Part shown: positions 28,354 to 36,604 of the stretch, one piece after another
How the letters are laid out: every line of letters starts with the position of its first letter
Numbering within the stretch: position 1 is the first letter of the stretch
DNA from: Leadbetterella sp.
GTDB lineage: Bacteria > Bacteroidota > Bacteroidia > Cytophagales > Spirosomataceae
Length of the DNA stretch: 64,000 nt
Assembly: GCA_019638185.1 (NCBI GenBank)
Contig: JAHBUH010000004.1
Span: 163,411-227,410, forward strand
Reading direction: 5' to 3'
Made by a program: the position numbers and the translations under genes
Notes under the pieces: model-generated
Seen by the model: only the letters and a program-made list of their open reading frames with translations
Databases searched by the model: none
Told to the model about the DNA's origin: nothing

Positions 28354-28374
28354 AAATATCAGGTTTTAATTGAG

Positions 28375-28797
28375 TCAAACAAATGATTTGTAGAAGTCAG
28401 GACGGAGGTACATGATGAAGTAAAACAGGGCAAAGCCCGCAAACGCAATGAGCAGGGCCCAGACCCAGGAAGGCACCGCCTGGGGCGTTTCCGAACCGGT
28501 CACCACAAAAATATCACTCCGCTCACTGCCATAGGCATTAATGGTGACGGGGATATGATCATTCACCACCTCGTTATCTTCCAGGCCCACCACCGCTATG
28601 GCCGGGCCGTTCCTGACCTCAAAAGGGATGGTGCGGATTCCCTCTACGTTATCCGTAGACTTGGCTACGATCTTCAACCGGTGTTTTCCATCCGGGATCT
28701 TAGTGGTATCCAGCACAAATTTCACCGGGGGCGTAAACTCCGCAAACGGCACCGGGTCATCATCCAGGAATACCTTTACTACTCGGTTATCTTCCAT
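28375..28797 (-). CDS. Single-TM protein with Ig-like domain, cbb3 operon
   Basis: 140 aa, no recognised family. Residues 1-105 are beta-rich with an Ig-like pattern (VKFVLDTTKIPDGKHRLKI, IRTIPFEVRNGPAI). A C-terminal TM helix (about 112-130, WVWALLIAFAGFALFYFIMYL) ends in a short basic tail. There is no signal peptide, so it looks tail-anchored or reverse-oriented, which would leave the beta domain either cytosolic or, by the positive-inside rule, periplasmic. The first 19 bases overlap the previous gene. A structural or accessory subunit of the oxidase is a reasonable guess. Confidence 0.65.
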   Translation of the reverse strand: MEDNRVVKVFLDDDPVPFAEFTPPVKFVLDTTKIPDGKHRLKIVAKSTDNVEGIRTIPFEVRNGPAIAVVGLEDNEVVNDHIPVTINAYGSERSDIFVVTGSETPQAVPSWVWALLIAFAGFALFYFIMYLRPDFYKSFV

Positions 28798-29063
28798 AAT
28801 ATACGGTTTTTAATATGGTTAGCATCCGATTCCTGCGGCTTCACCAGGTATTTCACACTTAGAAAAAGGGTAATGCCCACCAGGACTACGGCTCCCCAGA
28901 TGATCACAAGGTCTGCATTGCCCCGGGGGCCCTCGCCGTGGGAAATCCCCTCCCATCCCGCCGGCTGTCTTTCCTTACATACCTCACAGGCATACGATAC
29001 CACTGACGGCCCGGTCATTAACAGGAGGAGCAGGAATAATCTGATCTTTTTCATAAGCATCAA
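28779..29063 (-). CDS. Small membrane protein with periplasmic CxxC, cbb3 operon
   Basis: 94 aa. A signal-like helix (about 4-24) is followed by YACEVCKERQPAGW with a CxxC pair, then a second TM helix (about 48-67) and a C-terminal tail. The CxxC would face the periplasm and could bind metal or do thiol chemistry. It overlaps the cytochrome gene by four bases and the next gene by 19 bases, so translation is coupled. The start might be three codons later (29054). No family recognised; a role in cytochrome or Cu-site assembly is speculative. Confidence 0.65.
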   Translation of the reverse strand: MMLMKKIRLFLLLLLMTGPSVVSYACEVCKERQPAGWEGISHGEGPRGNADLVIIWGAVVLVGITLFLSVKYLVKPQESDANHIKNRILWKITE

Positions 29064-30061
29064 GGTTTTAATGTCAGGATATATTCCCTGATCTTTTTCA
29101 CTTCTTCTGCGGTTACGGCCGGCGCTTGGTTTCCCCAGCTGCTGCGTTCATGCGTGGCAATGGCCGCTATCTCTTCATCACCCAGTACATCGGCAAAAGG
29201 CGCCATCACGCCGTATTCCGGGCGGGCATCGTACCCCTGCAGGATGATCCGGATGAGCTGCCCCGGATCAGCGTCATTCACAATAGCGCTCCCTGCCAGG
29301 GGCGGAAAAGCTCCAGGCAGGCCCTTCCCGTCAGCCTGGTGACAGGCGGCACAGGTATTGGAATAGAGGGCGGCACCGTCCGGCAAACCGGCCGTACCGC
29401 TGCCTTCCGCCGCCGGCTTCTTCACGGAAGGGATAAACCCGTTCGCCGGCTCACCGCCTATATCGGCCTGCTTCAGCGACACCAGGTATTCTACCAGCGC
29501 CAGCGCTTCCCGGCTGGCCACTATTTTCTTAGCCCCCGGCTTCAGAAACGCGGCCGGTACCGGTACCACCACATCTTTTTCTGACAGCTGCTTTTCACTC
29601 TTTTCCGAAAACAGCCAGGGATAAGCCGGCATCACCGATTCTTTCACCACGATCCGCGGATTATAGAGATGCAGCAGATGCCACTCCTGCCCCGCCTGGC
29701 GCTTGCCCACGTTAGTGAGGTCAGGCCCGGTGCGCTCGCTTCCCAGGAGGGAGGGCGATTGCCGCCAAACATCCATCCGTTTTTTGCTGTAGTAATAATC
29801 AGAAGGCACGGAGGGGCGCCCGCCCCATACCTTATCCATTTCTATGTTTCGTACCTGCTGGGTATGGCAGGCCACGCAGCCTTCGGAAATGTAAAGGTCC
29901 AGGCCCCGGGTCTGCGCTTCGGTCATGGGCTGCATGGCCGGCAAAGGCTGCGTTTCCTGCATCTGGTAAGCCGGTATCACCGCTACCAGTACACTTAACC
30001 CTGCAAATACCGTCAGCGACGTATTCACTAAACTCTTATGGTCCTTATGAAAATTAATCAT
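29060..30061 (-). CDS. CcoO-type cytochrome c fused to a second cytochrome c domain
   Basis: 333-aa membrane-anchored dihaem cytochrome of a cbb3-type oxidase. N-terminal anchor (about 13-32). The first haem site is C62VACH66 in a typical CcoO setting (SEGCVACHTQQVR, with DYYY and GPDLTNVGKR following and a Met144 ligand in SVMPAYPW). A Pro/Gly-rich linker leads to a second class-I domain with C237AACH241 and a likely Met ligand in YGVMAPF. This second domain stands in for a separate CcoP. It lies 32 bases after ccoN. Confidence 0.9.
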   Translation of the reverse strand: MINFHKDHKSLVNTSLTVFAGLSVLVAVIPAYQMQETQPLPAMQPMTEAQTRGLDLYISEGCVACHTQQVRNIEMDKVWGGRPSVPSDYYYSKKRMDVWRQSPSLLGSERTGPDLTNVGKRQAGQEWHLLHLYNPRIVVKESVMPAYPWLFSEKSEKQLSEKDVVVPVPAAFLKPGAKKIVASREALALVEYLVSLKQADIGGEPANGFIPSVKKPAAEGSGTAGLPDGAALYSNTCAACHQADGKGLPGAFPPLAGSAIVNDADPGQLIRIILQGYDARPEYGVMAPFADVLGDEEIAAIATHERSSWGNQAPAVTAEEVKKIREYILTLKP

Positions 30062-30093
30062 CTGCTTACTAAATATAAATTAACCGTTAGCCA

Positions 30094-31935
30094 TCAGGCT
30101 TTACTGCCGGCCTCCAAACCGCCGGGAGCAGGCGCCCCCGGCTGATAAGATATTTCAGGCCGCCTGACCATCACCATAAAATTATAGGCAAACACCAGGT
30201 GAGACAGGAACATCAGGGAACCGCCTATGGCCCGCCACACCCAATAAGGCTGCATCAGGATCACCGATTCTATAAACGGCCCGCCATTCATCCAGCTCAG
30301 CCCCCGCAGGGTACCGCCGGCCATCAGGGAGATCATGTAGGCAAACAGGCCGATAAACGCCATCCAGAAATGCACCCCTACAAAAAACTGGCGGGGCTCG
30401 CGGCCCGTCAGCTTAGGCAAAACCGCATAAACACAGGCCCAGAGAATAAAGGTGATGATCCCGTACATGGTCATGTGGGAATGCGCCACATTGAAATCGG
30501 TAAAGTGCCATACGAAATTCGTAAACCGGAAAGCCTGCAGGCTCCCCTGTGACGAGCCCGTAAAATAAAAGATCACACCCACCAGGAAGAAAGGCAGCAC
30601 ATAGCTTTTGGAGATATCGCTCCAGCTTCCGCGCATGGTCATCAGGAAATTAGTAGTACCCGCCACCACCGGGATAAACATACCCACACTGAAAACGATA
30701 GCCACCGTCTGCAGCCACCAGGGCAGCGGACTGAATACAAAATGGTGGGTACCGATCAGCGTATAGAAGAGCATCTGTGTCCAGAAAGCCAGCACTCCCA
30801 GTGAATACGAGTAAATGGGTTTATTCAGAGAGGAAGGCAGGTAATAATAGATCAGGCCCAGGGTGAAGGTCATAAACCACATGCCTACCCCCTGGTGCAT
30901 ATAATAGCCCTGGATGACGGTTTCGCCCAGCCCATCCTGGAAAACAGGCAGGTAGCCTATGGTCACCAGGGTGATGGTCCAGAGAAGGCCGCCCAGCAGG
31001 TACCAGTTAGACACATAGATCTCGCTGACCTTCCGCTGCGCTACGGTTTTATAAAAATTCCGGAAGGTGAGGATCAGGGCTGACGCAAAAAGCAACATTA
31101 CCGGCCAGGTGTATTCGCGGTACTCCCCGCCCCCGTTATTGAGGCCCGCCATCAGCGAAACATTACCGCTCAGAACCGAGAGATTGATCAGCATCCAGCC
31201 TATCCAGGCCCATTTATAGCTGTGAATGAGGGTATTGGAAGTACGTGCCACCACCAGGTAGCCCAGGCCGATCATAGCCAGGGAGGCCCAGCCCCAGAAA
31301 ACGGTGTTGGTATGCACCGGCCTCAGCCGCCCGAAAGACAGCCAGCGCACACTGTCCATTTCCGGCCACACAAACTTCATCCCCACATACTGGCCTACCG
31401 CCGTACCGAATACCAGCCAGAATACGGCGGCACCCAGGTACCAGATCACGATCTGCTTCAGCGCATCAGGCGTTTCAAGATCCAGCCGCGTCCGCTTTTT
31501 TTCATCCACCAGCGGGTTACGCGGCTCGTGGGTTACTCCTGCTATCACGCCTCTCTTATCTTCTGCCGCTACTTCGCTCCCCAGCTCCTGACCCGATAAA
31601 CGGTAGCCCAGTGCGGCCCGGCGCCTTTCCAGGATGGCATCGATCTCCGCCTGGTTCAGGCCCACGAGAGATTCTGAAAATTCCAGCTTCCTGGCGGCTT
31701 CTTCCTTGTGGCGGGAGCCACTGATAAACTCCGAAACCCGGTAGTATACAATCAGCACCAGGACCAGCAGCACCAGGACGATCAGCGCCAGGGTGCCCAG
31801 CACGCCGGGGTTCAACATCCAGTTTTTTGTACTGCCCTGGCCAAAGGATAAGGCCGGGCAGAGCAGAAGTCCGGATAAAAGAGTAAGTTTATTTCGGACA
31901 ATTTTGTCGTAAATATATTCAAAATTTTTTTTCAT
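30094..31935 (-). CDS. ccoN: cbb3-type cytochrome oxidase catalytic subunit I
   Basis: Reduces O2 at a haem b3/CuB centre with high affinity. Haem and copper ligands are all visible: low-spin haem His208 (RLRPVHTNTVF), CuB His347 (YYMHQGVG) and His397/His398 (GTHHFVF), and haem ligands His485/His487 (NVAHSHMTMYG). The helix segment PIYSYSLGVLAFW retains the cross-linked-Tyr position, favouring an oxidase over an NO reductase. A 160-residue N-terminal extension, with a signal-like helix (17-33), a second TM (44-66) and a charged cytoplasmic stretch, is longer than in proteobacterial CcoN. 613 aa. The gene overlaps rrf2 by four bases. Confidence 0.93.
   Translation of the reverse strand: MKKNFEYIYDKIVRNKLTLLSGLLLCPALSFGQGSTKNWMLNPGVLGTLALIVLVLLVLVLIVYYRVSEFISGSRHKEEAARKLEFSESLVGLNQAEIDAILERRRAALGYRLSGQELGSEVAAEDKRGVIAGVTHEPRNPLVDEKKRTRLDLETPDALKQIVIWYLGAAVFWLVFGTAVGQYVGMKFVWPEMDSVRWLSFGRLRPVHTNTVFWGWASLAMIGLGYLVVARTSNTLIHSYKWAWIGWMLINLSVLSGNVSLMAGLNNGGGEYREYTWPVMLLFASALILTFRNFYKTVAQRKVSEIYVSNWYLLGGLLWTITLVTIGYLPVFQDGLGETVIQGYYMHQGVGMWFMTFTLGLIYYYLPSSLNKPIYSYSLGVLAFWTQMLFYTLIGTHHFVFSPLPWWLQTVAIVFSVGMFIPVVAGTTNFLMTMRGSWSDISKSYVLPFFLVGVIFYFTGSSQGSLQAFRFTNFVWHFTDFNVAHSHMTMYGIITFILWACVYAVLPKLTGREPRQFFVGVHFWMAFIGLFAYMISLMAGGTLRGLSWMNGGPFIESVILMQPYWVWRAIGGSLMFLSHLVFAYNFMVMVRRPEISYQPGAPAPGGLEAGSKA
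31895..31915 (+). promoter_or_regulatory. Candidate Rrf2 operator copy inside ccoN start
   Basis: The 21-mer, which contains GGACAATTTTGTC, matches the promoter-overlapping site at 32407-32427 (opposite strand) at 18 of 21 positions. It covers ccoN codons 7-14, so coincidence is possible. Confidence 0.35.
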
Positions 31936-32366
31936 CGCATTAAAATAGACTCCCCGGCCAGCATCTTGGTGGCCAGGTCATAAACGGTGGTAGTTTCCAG
32001 CATTTTCCTCAGTTCGCTTCTTACCTTTACAAATTTCTCGTGCATGGGGCAGGGCTCAGCGGCATTGCACTCACTCAGGCCCAGCGCACATCCTTTGTAA
32101 ATGGAATCCCCGTCTATGGCGAACACGAGGTCACTCAGCCGTATTTCTTGCATCCGGCTCCGGCTGATCTCAAAGCCACCGTAAGGCCCTTTCAGTGAAT
32201 TAACGATCCGGTGTTTAGTGAGCAGCCCGAGGATCTTAGCGGTAAATGCTTCGGGAGAGCCGGTATTTTCAGCCACATCGCCAATCTTCACCCGCCTGTT
32301 TTCAAGGGATTCCGTAGCAATATAAATGATCGCCCTGATGCCGTACTCGCAGGCCTTTGAAAACAT
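31932..32366 (-). CDS. Rrf2-family Fe-S transcriptional regulator (NsrR/IscR-like)
   Basis: 144-aa winged-helix regulator. It opens MFSKACEYGIRAIIYIATES, the standard Rrf2 start; I chose the ATG at 32366 over an upstream TTG because the -7 promoter element overlaps that TTG. The recognition helix is around residues 38-52. Three cysteines at 93, 100 and 106 (C-x6-C-x5-C) match the cluster ligands of NsrR/IscR. An Fe-S sensor of NO or redox state is therefore likely. It is the first gene of the oxidase-Ric operon, overlaps ccoN by four bases, and probably controls its own operon. Confidence 0.92.
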   Translation of the reverse strand: MFSKACEYGIRAIIYIATESLENRRVKIGDVAENTGSPEAFTAKILGLLTKHRIVNSLKGPYGGFEISRSRMQEIRLSDLVFAIDGDSIYKGCALGLSECNAAEPCPMHEKFVKVRSELRKMLETTTVYDLATKMLAGESILMR

Positions 32367-32387
32367 ATCTCTTGCATTTCCTGGCAC

Positions 32388-32419
32388 CAAAGATACATTC
32401 CATTTTTATTTAAGACAAA
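32388..32419 (-). promoter_or_regulatory. Promoter of the rrf2-ccoN-ric operon
   Basis: On the minus strand TTTG (32416-32419), exactly 20 bases, then TATCTTTG (32388-32395): a full match to the Bacteroidota housekeeping consensus. The predicted leader to the ATG at 32366 is about 15 bases. Confidence 0.8.
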
Positions 32420-32427
32420 TTTATCCG
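32407..32427 (-). promoter_or_regulatory. Candidate Rrf2 operator over the -33 box
   Basis: The minus-strand 21-mer includes GGATAAATTTGTC, an imperfect palindrome, and covers the -33 TTTG. A near-copy occurs at 31895-31915. The position suits repression. Confidence 0.45.
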
Positions 32428-32595
32428 AAATATTTTTATGCGGTAAGGGGCAGCCGGGAATTTAGTGATCTATCCAAATTTTACTTAGATTGCAGTTCGC
32501 CGCCCGTGAAACAGCCATGAGCTGGGAACGGCACGCCAACCGTCAATGAATAAAAGCGGTTCGCGGCCGGGCGTAAAGCTAAATTTTAATACCCA

Positions 32596-34992
32596 ATGAA
32601 ATACTTTTTTACCGTCCTTATCCTTACCGGCCTTCACGTAAGCGGTGCCGCTCAGCAAAAGCCCCTGAAGCTCTGGTATGACCGGCCCGCAGAGCATTTC
32701 GAGGAAGCGCTGGTGTTAGGTAACGGGAAAACGGGCGCCACGGTTTTCGGCGGGGTGGTTTCTGACAAGATCCTGCTAAATGACATCACCCTGTGGTCCG
32801 GCGAACCGGTTAACCCGGATATGAACCCACAGGCCCATACCTTCTTTCCGCTGGTCAGGGCGGCCCTGAAGAAGGAAGATTACAGGGCGGCCGACTCGCT
32901 GATCAGGAACATCCAGGGTAAGTTTTCAGAGTCGTTTGCACCGCTCGGAACCCTGTACATTGATTTTGAAGATAAATCTGACCTGAAAAAATATTACCGC
33001 GAGCTCAGCCTGGATAACGCCCTGGCCACAGTCATCCACCAGACCGGAGACAATACCGTCACGCGTGAGTACCTGGTTTCTCACCCGGATAAGGTGCTGG
33101 CCATCCGGATCCGCTCGGAAAAGCCCGTCAGCTTCACCATCCGGCAGAACAGCCTTCTCCGCTACAAGACACGGGTAGAAAATGGTATCCTGAACCTTTC
33201 CGGGCGTGCGCCTGTACGGGCATTACCGGTTTACTATAACCCGGCTGGTTTAAAAGCCATTGAGTACGATGAGCAGCGGGGCACCGCCTTCACCAGCCAG
33301 GTCCGGGTCATCACCGGAAACGGGACTGCGGTTAGCTCAGACTCCACCATAGGGGCCTGCCAAACTACCGAAGCCCTTATCCTGGTAGCTGTGGCCACCA
33401 GCTTTAACGGTTTCGATAAGGATCCGGCTAAAAACGGGCGGGACGAACAGGCTCTGGCGGCAGAATATTTAAACCAGGCCGCCAAAAAGACCTTTGCGCA
33501 GCTGAAAGCCACCCACCTGAAAGATTATCAGCCCTACTTCAGCCGGGTGAAACTGGATCTGCAGCCGGATCCTGCCGCCGATATCCCCACCGATGAGCGC
33601 CTGAAAAAATACATGGCCGGGGCTGCGGACCGCTACCTGGAGACCCTGTATTTCCAGTTTGGCCGTTACCTGCTGATCGCTTCTTCACGTACGCCCGGGG
33701 TGCCGGCTAACCTCCAGGGGCTCTGGAACCCGCATATACGTCCGCCCTGGAGCAGCAATTACACCACTAATATTAACCTGGAAGAAAATTACTGGCTGGC
33801 CGAGAACACAAACCTCCCGGAAATGCACAGGTCCCTGCTGACCTTTGCAGGGAATATTGCCCAAACGGGAGCCATTACCGCCCGGAGTTTTTACGGAGCC
33901 CGGGGCTGGTCTATGGCGCATAATTCGGACATCTGGGCCATGACAAACCCCGTAGGCGACTTCGGCCACGGCGATCCCGTGTGGGCCAACTGGGCCATGG
34001 GCGGCACCTGGGTGGCCACCCACCTGTGGGAGCATTACCAGTTCAGCCGGGATGTGGCCTGGCTGAAAACCTATGCCTTCCCCCTGATGAAAGGAGCGGC
34101 GGAGTTTTGCCTGGATATGCTGGTGGAAGGGCCTGACGGGCACCTGGTCACCTCGCCTTCCACCTCCCCGGAAAATAAATTCATTACGCCCGACGGTTAC
34201 CGCGGAGCTACACTTTACGGCGCAGCGGCTGACCTGGGCATGATCCGGGAGCTGTTTTCGCAGGTAATCGCTGCCGCTGAGATCCTGAAAACCGATGAAC
34301 CTTTAACGTCTGAGGTGAAAACCGCACTGGCCCGGCTACGCCCCTACCAGGTGGGCCGGAAGGGAAACCTGCAGGAATGGTATTACGACTGGGCAGACCA
34401 GGAAGTCCGGCACCGCCACCAGAGCCACCTGTTCGGCCTGTATCCGGGAAGCCATATTACGGTTAAAAACACGCCGGAGCTGGCGCAGGCGGCCCGCACC
34501 ACACTGGAGATCAAGGGCGATGAAACCACCGGCTGGTCTAAGGGCTGGCGGATCAACCTCTGGGCCAGGCTGCTGGACGGTAACCGGGCGTATAAAATGT
34601 ACCGGGAACTGCTGAAATACGTGGAGCCGGATGCCATCCGCCCGAAAAACCAGAACCATGGCGGCACCTATCCTAACCTGATGGATGCGCATCCGCCCTT
34701 CCAGATCGACGGAAACTTCGGTGGCGCGGCGGCCGTAGCGGAGATGCTGCTGCAATCCGGCCCCGAAGAGATAAACCTGCTGCCGGCCCTGCCGGATGCC
34801 TGGCCTTCCGGTACCGTCAGCGGTCTGCGGGCCAGGGGCGGCTTTGAACTGGACCTTACATGGAAAAACGGGCAGCCGGAGAAAGTGACTGTTTACGGGA
34901 AACCCGGCGGCAGTACCCGGCTGATTTATAAGGATCAGGTCCGGGAGATCCGCGTTAAAAAGGGAGAGAAACAGGTAATTTCATTCCGGTAG
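32596..34992 (+). CDS. Secreted GH95 alpha-L-fucosidase/galactosidase
   Basis: Inverting glycosidase that releases alpha-1,2-linked L-fucose (some members, L-galactose) from glycans. Signal peptide at 1-19 (ends SGAAQ). An N-terminal beta domain (to about 280) precedes the (alpha/alpha)6 barrel and a C-terminal beta domain. Residues equivalent to the known Bifidobacterium AfcA catalytic set are present: Asn392 and Asn394 (NYTTNINLEENYW), Glu526 (STSPENKF) and Asp705 (FQIDGNFGG). 798 aa is full length. No other glycan-utilisation gene adjoins it, although the window also holds GH88 and a SusCD pair far away. Confidence 0.93.
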   Translation: MKYFFTVLILTGLHVSGAAQQKPLKLWYDRPAEHFEEALVLGNGKTGATVFGGVVSDKILLNDITLWSGEPVNPDMNPQAHTFFPLVRAALKKEDYRAADSLIRNIQGKFSESFAPLGTLYIDFEDKSDLKKYYRELSLDNALATVIHQTGDNTVTREYLVSHPDKVLAIRIRSEKPVSFTIRQNSLLRYKTRVENGILNLSGRAPVRALPVYYNPAGLKAIEYDEQRGTAFTSQVRVITGNGTAVSSDSTIGACQTTEALILVAVATSFNGFDKDPAKNGRDEQALAAEYLNQAAKKTFAQLKATHLKDYQPYFSRVKLDLQPDPAADIPTDERLKKYMAGAADRYLETLYFQFGRYLLIASSRTPGVPANLQGLWNPHIRPPWSSNYTTNINLEENYWLAENTNLPEMHRSLLTFAGNIAQTGAITARSFYGARGWSMAHNSDIWAMTNPVGDFGHGDPVWANWAMGGTWVATHLWEHYQFSRDVAWLKTYAFPLMKGAAEFCLDMLVEGPDGHLVTSPSTSPENKFITPDGYRGATLYGAAADLGMIRELFSQVIAAAEILKTDEPLTSEVKTALARLRPYQVGRKGNLQEWYYDWADQEVRHRHQSHLFGLYPGSHITVKNTPELAQAARTTLEIKGDETTGWSKGWRINLWARLLDGNRAYKMYRELLKYVEPDAIRPKNQNHGGTYPNLMDAHPPFQIDGNFGGAAAVAEMLLQSGPEEINLLPALPDAWPSGTVSGLRARGGFELDLTWKNGQPEKVTVYGKPGGSTRLIYKDQVREIRVKKGEKQVISFR

Positions 34993-34998
34993 AACCTG

Positions 34999-36402
34999 TT
35001 ACTTCTTCAGCTTCTCTTTAATATCTTTAATGTGTATCATCAGCCCCCGGTCCTGGTTCTGCAGGTCATTAATGGTCTGGATGGCATGAATGACCGTGGT
35101 ATGATCGCGGCCGCCAAAATGGTAGCCGATAGTCTTCAGCGAAAGTTCGGTAAATTCCTTGGTCAGGTACATGGCGATCTGCCGTGGCAGCACCACTTCC
35201 CGCAGACGCGTCTTTCCTTTGATATCCGATACCTTGATGTTAAAGTGCGTGGTGACCACGTCAATGATCTTGTCAATGGAAATGGCCTTCTGGCTCTCGT
35301 CTACCAGGCTTTTGATCCGGTATTTAGCCAGCTCAATATCTATTTTCCGCTGCAGCAATGCCGAGTCCACGATGAGTGAGTTTACCACTCCTTCCAGTTC
35401 CCTGACGTTCGAGTCCACGCAGTTAGCCAGGTATTCCACCACTTCCATATCCATTTCAGCCTTTTCAGTAGCCAGCTTATTCTGAATAATGGCCATGCGG
35501 GTCTCCAGGTCGGGTGTCTGGATATCCGTGGTTAAGCCCCATTTGAAGCGCGACAGCAGCCGGTCTTCCATGCCTGACAGCTCCCGCGGCGGGCGGTCGG
35601 AAGTCATTACGATCTGCTTCCCTGACTGGTGGAGGTGATTAAAGATATGGAAGAAGGTTTCCTGGGTCTTCTCTTTCCCGGCCAGGAACTGGATATCGTC
35701 AATGATCAGCACATCCACCATCATGTAGAAATTCATAAAATCCTGCAGGCTGTTATCGCGGATGGCGTTAATAAACTGGCTGGTAAACTTTTCGGAAGAC
35801 ACATACAGTACCAGCTTGTTATTTTCGGACTGGTTCTCAATATAATTCCCGATGGCCTGCACCAGGTGTGTCTTTCCCAGGCCCACTTCCCCATAAATCA
35901 TAAGGGGGTTAAAGGCGGTAACGCTGGGCTTCTGGGCCACGGCCACGCTGGCGGCACGGGCCAGCCGGTTACAGGCTCCCTCTACATAATTTTCAAACCG
36001 GTAATTTTTATTCAGCTGGGAGTCAAATATGACCTCCCGTGACATCTTTATTTCAAAGGGGTTCCGGGGTATTTTCCGTACCTCCTCCGGTGCCGGCTCC
36101 GGTTTACGCTGGGTCTGCTGCGCTTTTTGTCCGCCGCTGTCTATAATAATGGTATACTCCAGCTGCCCGTCTTTGCCGATGGCATAGTCCAGGGCTTTTC
36201 TGAGGATTTTCACGTAATTATTTTCCAGCCATTCGTAAAAAAACTGGCTGGGAACCTGGATAATTAACCGCTTATTAATGAGTTTATAGGGGATAATTGG
36301 CTCAAACCACGTCTTAAAACTTTGCTCGGTGACGTTCTCACGGATCACCATGAGACAGTCTTTCCACACCTGAGCTACGTCATGTTTAACTGCAGTTTCC
36401 AA
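34999..36402 (-). CDS. dnaA: Chromosomal replication initiator DnaA
   Basis: AAA+ ATPase that opens the replication origin. Domain I (1-85) includes FKTWFEPIIPYKL. The linker (86-130) is short. Domain III has Walker A GEVGLGKTH, Walker B VLIIDDIQFL and the arginine-finger segment LLSRFKWGL. Domain IV carries the DnaA-box signature GGRDHTTVIHA. 467 aa is typical of Bacteroidota. No cluster of DnaA boxes or dnaN is visible here, so the origin is probably not immediately beside it. Confidence 0.97.
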   Translation of the reverse strand: METAVKHDVAQVWKDCLMVIRENVTEQSFKTWFEPIIPYKLINKRLIIQVPSQFFYEWLENNYVKILRKALDYAIGKDGQLEYTIIIDSGGQKAQQTQRKPEPAPEEVRKIPRNPFEIKMSREVIFDSQLNKNYRFENYVEGACNRLARAASVAVAQKPSVTAFNPLMIYGEVGLGKTHLVQAIGNYIENQSENNKLVLYVSSEKFTSQFINAIRDNSLQDFMNFYMMVDVLIIDDIQFLAGKEKTQETFFHIFNHLHQSGKQIVMTSDRPPRELSGMEDRLLSRFKWGLTTDIQTPDLETRMAIIQNKLATEKAEMDMEVVEYLANCVDSNVRELEGVVNSLIVDSALLQRKIDIELAKYRIKSLVDESQKAISIDKIIDVVTTHFNIKVSDIKGKTRLREVVLPRQIAMYLTKEFTELSLKTIGYHFGGRDHTTVIHAIQTINDLQNQDRGLMIHIKDIKEKLKK

Positions 36403-36446
36403 TAGTAAAAGAGTTATTAGGTTGTATAAAATCCATTTTGGGGTTA

Positions 36447-36454
36447 CAAATCTA
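36447..36454 (-). promoter_or_regulatory. -7 promoter element for dnaA
   Basis: TAGATTTG on the minus strand, 45 bases upstream of the start codon; exact match to TAnnTTTG. The rest of 36403-36604 shows no DnaA box by eye. Confidence 0.5.
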
Positions 36455-36604
36455 ATAAAGAAATAAACCCGGCAGGATAAATCCCGAAAAGAAATTTAAG
36501 GAGTCAATTTAGAAAAAAAATCGGATCTCACCAATTAAAATTCGTCCGTCACGGTTTTATCTTTATAATTTATTTCTTAGTACATTGACCTAAACTTCGT
36601 TCGA

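Noticed and set aside
28375-28797. Calling the 140-aa protein a cytochrome because of its operon
   Set aside because: It has no CxxCH motif or haem ligand pattern.
30094-31935. The CcoN-like subunit as a nitric oxide reductase, suggested by its Rrf2 and RIC neighbours
   Set aside because: The PIYSYSLGVLAFW segment keeps the tyrosine position of cbb3 oxidases and the subunit partners are CcoO/CcoP-like. NO reductases lose this Tyr and gain acidic residues near the non-haem metal.
36403-36604. Replication origin beside dnaA
   Set aside because: No cluster of TTATNCACA-type DnaA boxes or AT-rich repeats was seen by eye on either strand, and dnaN is absent. The region is better explained as promoters.
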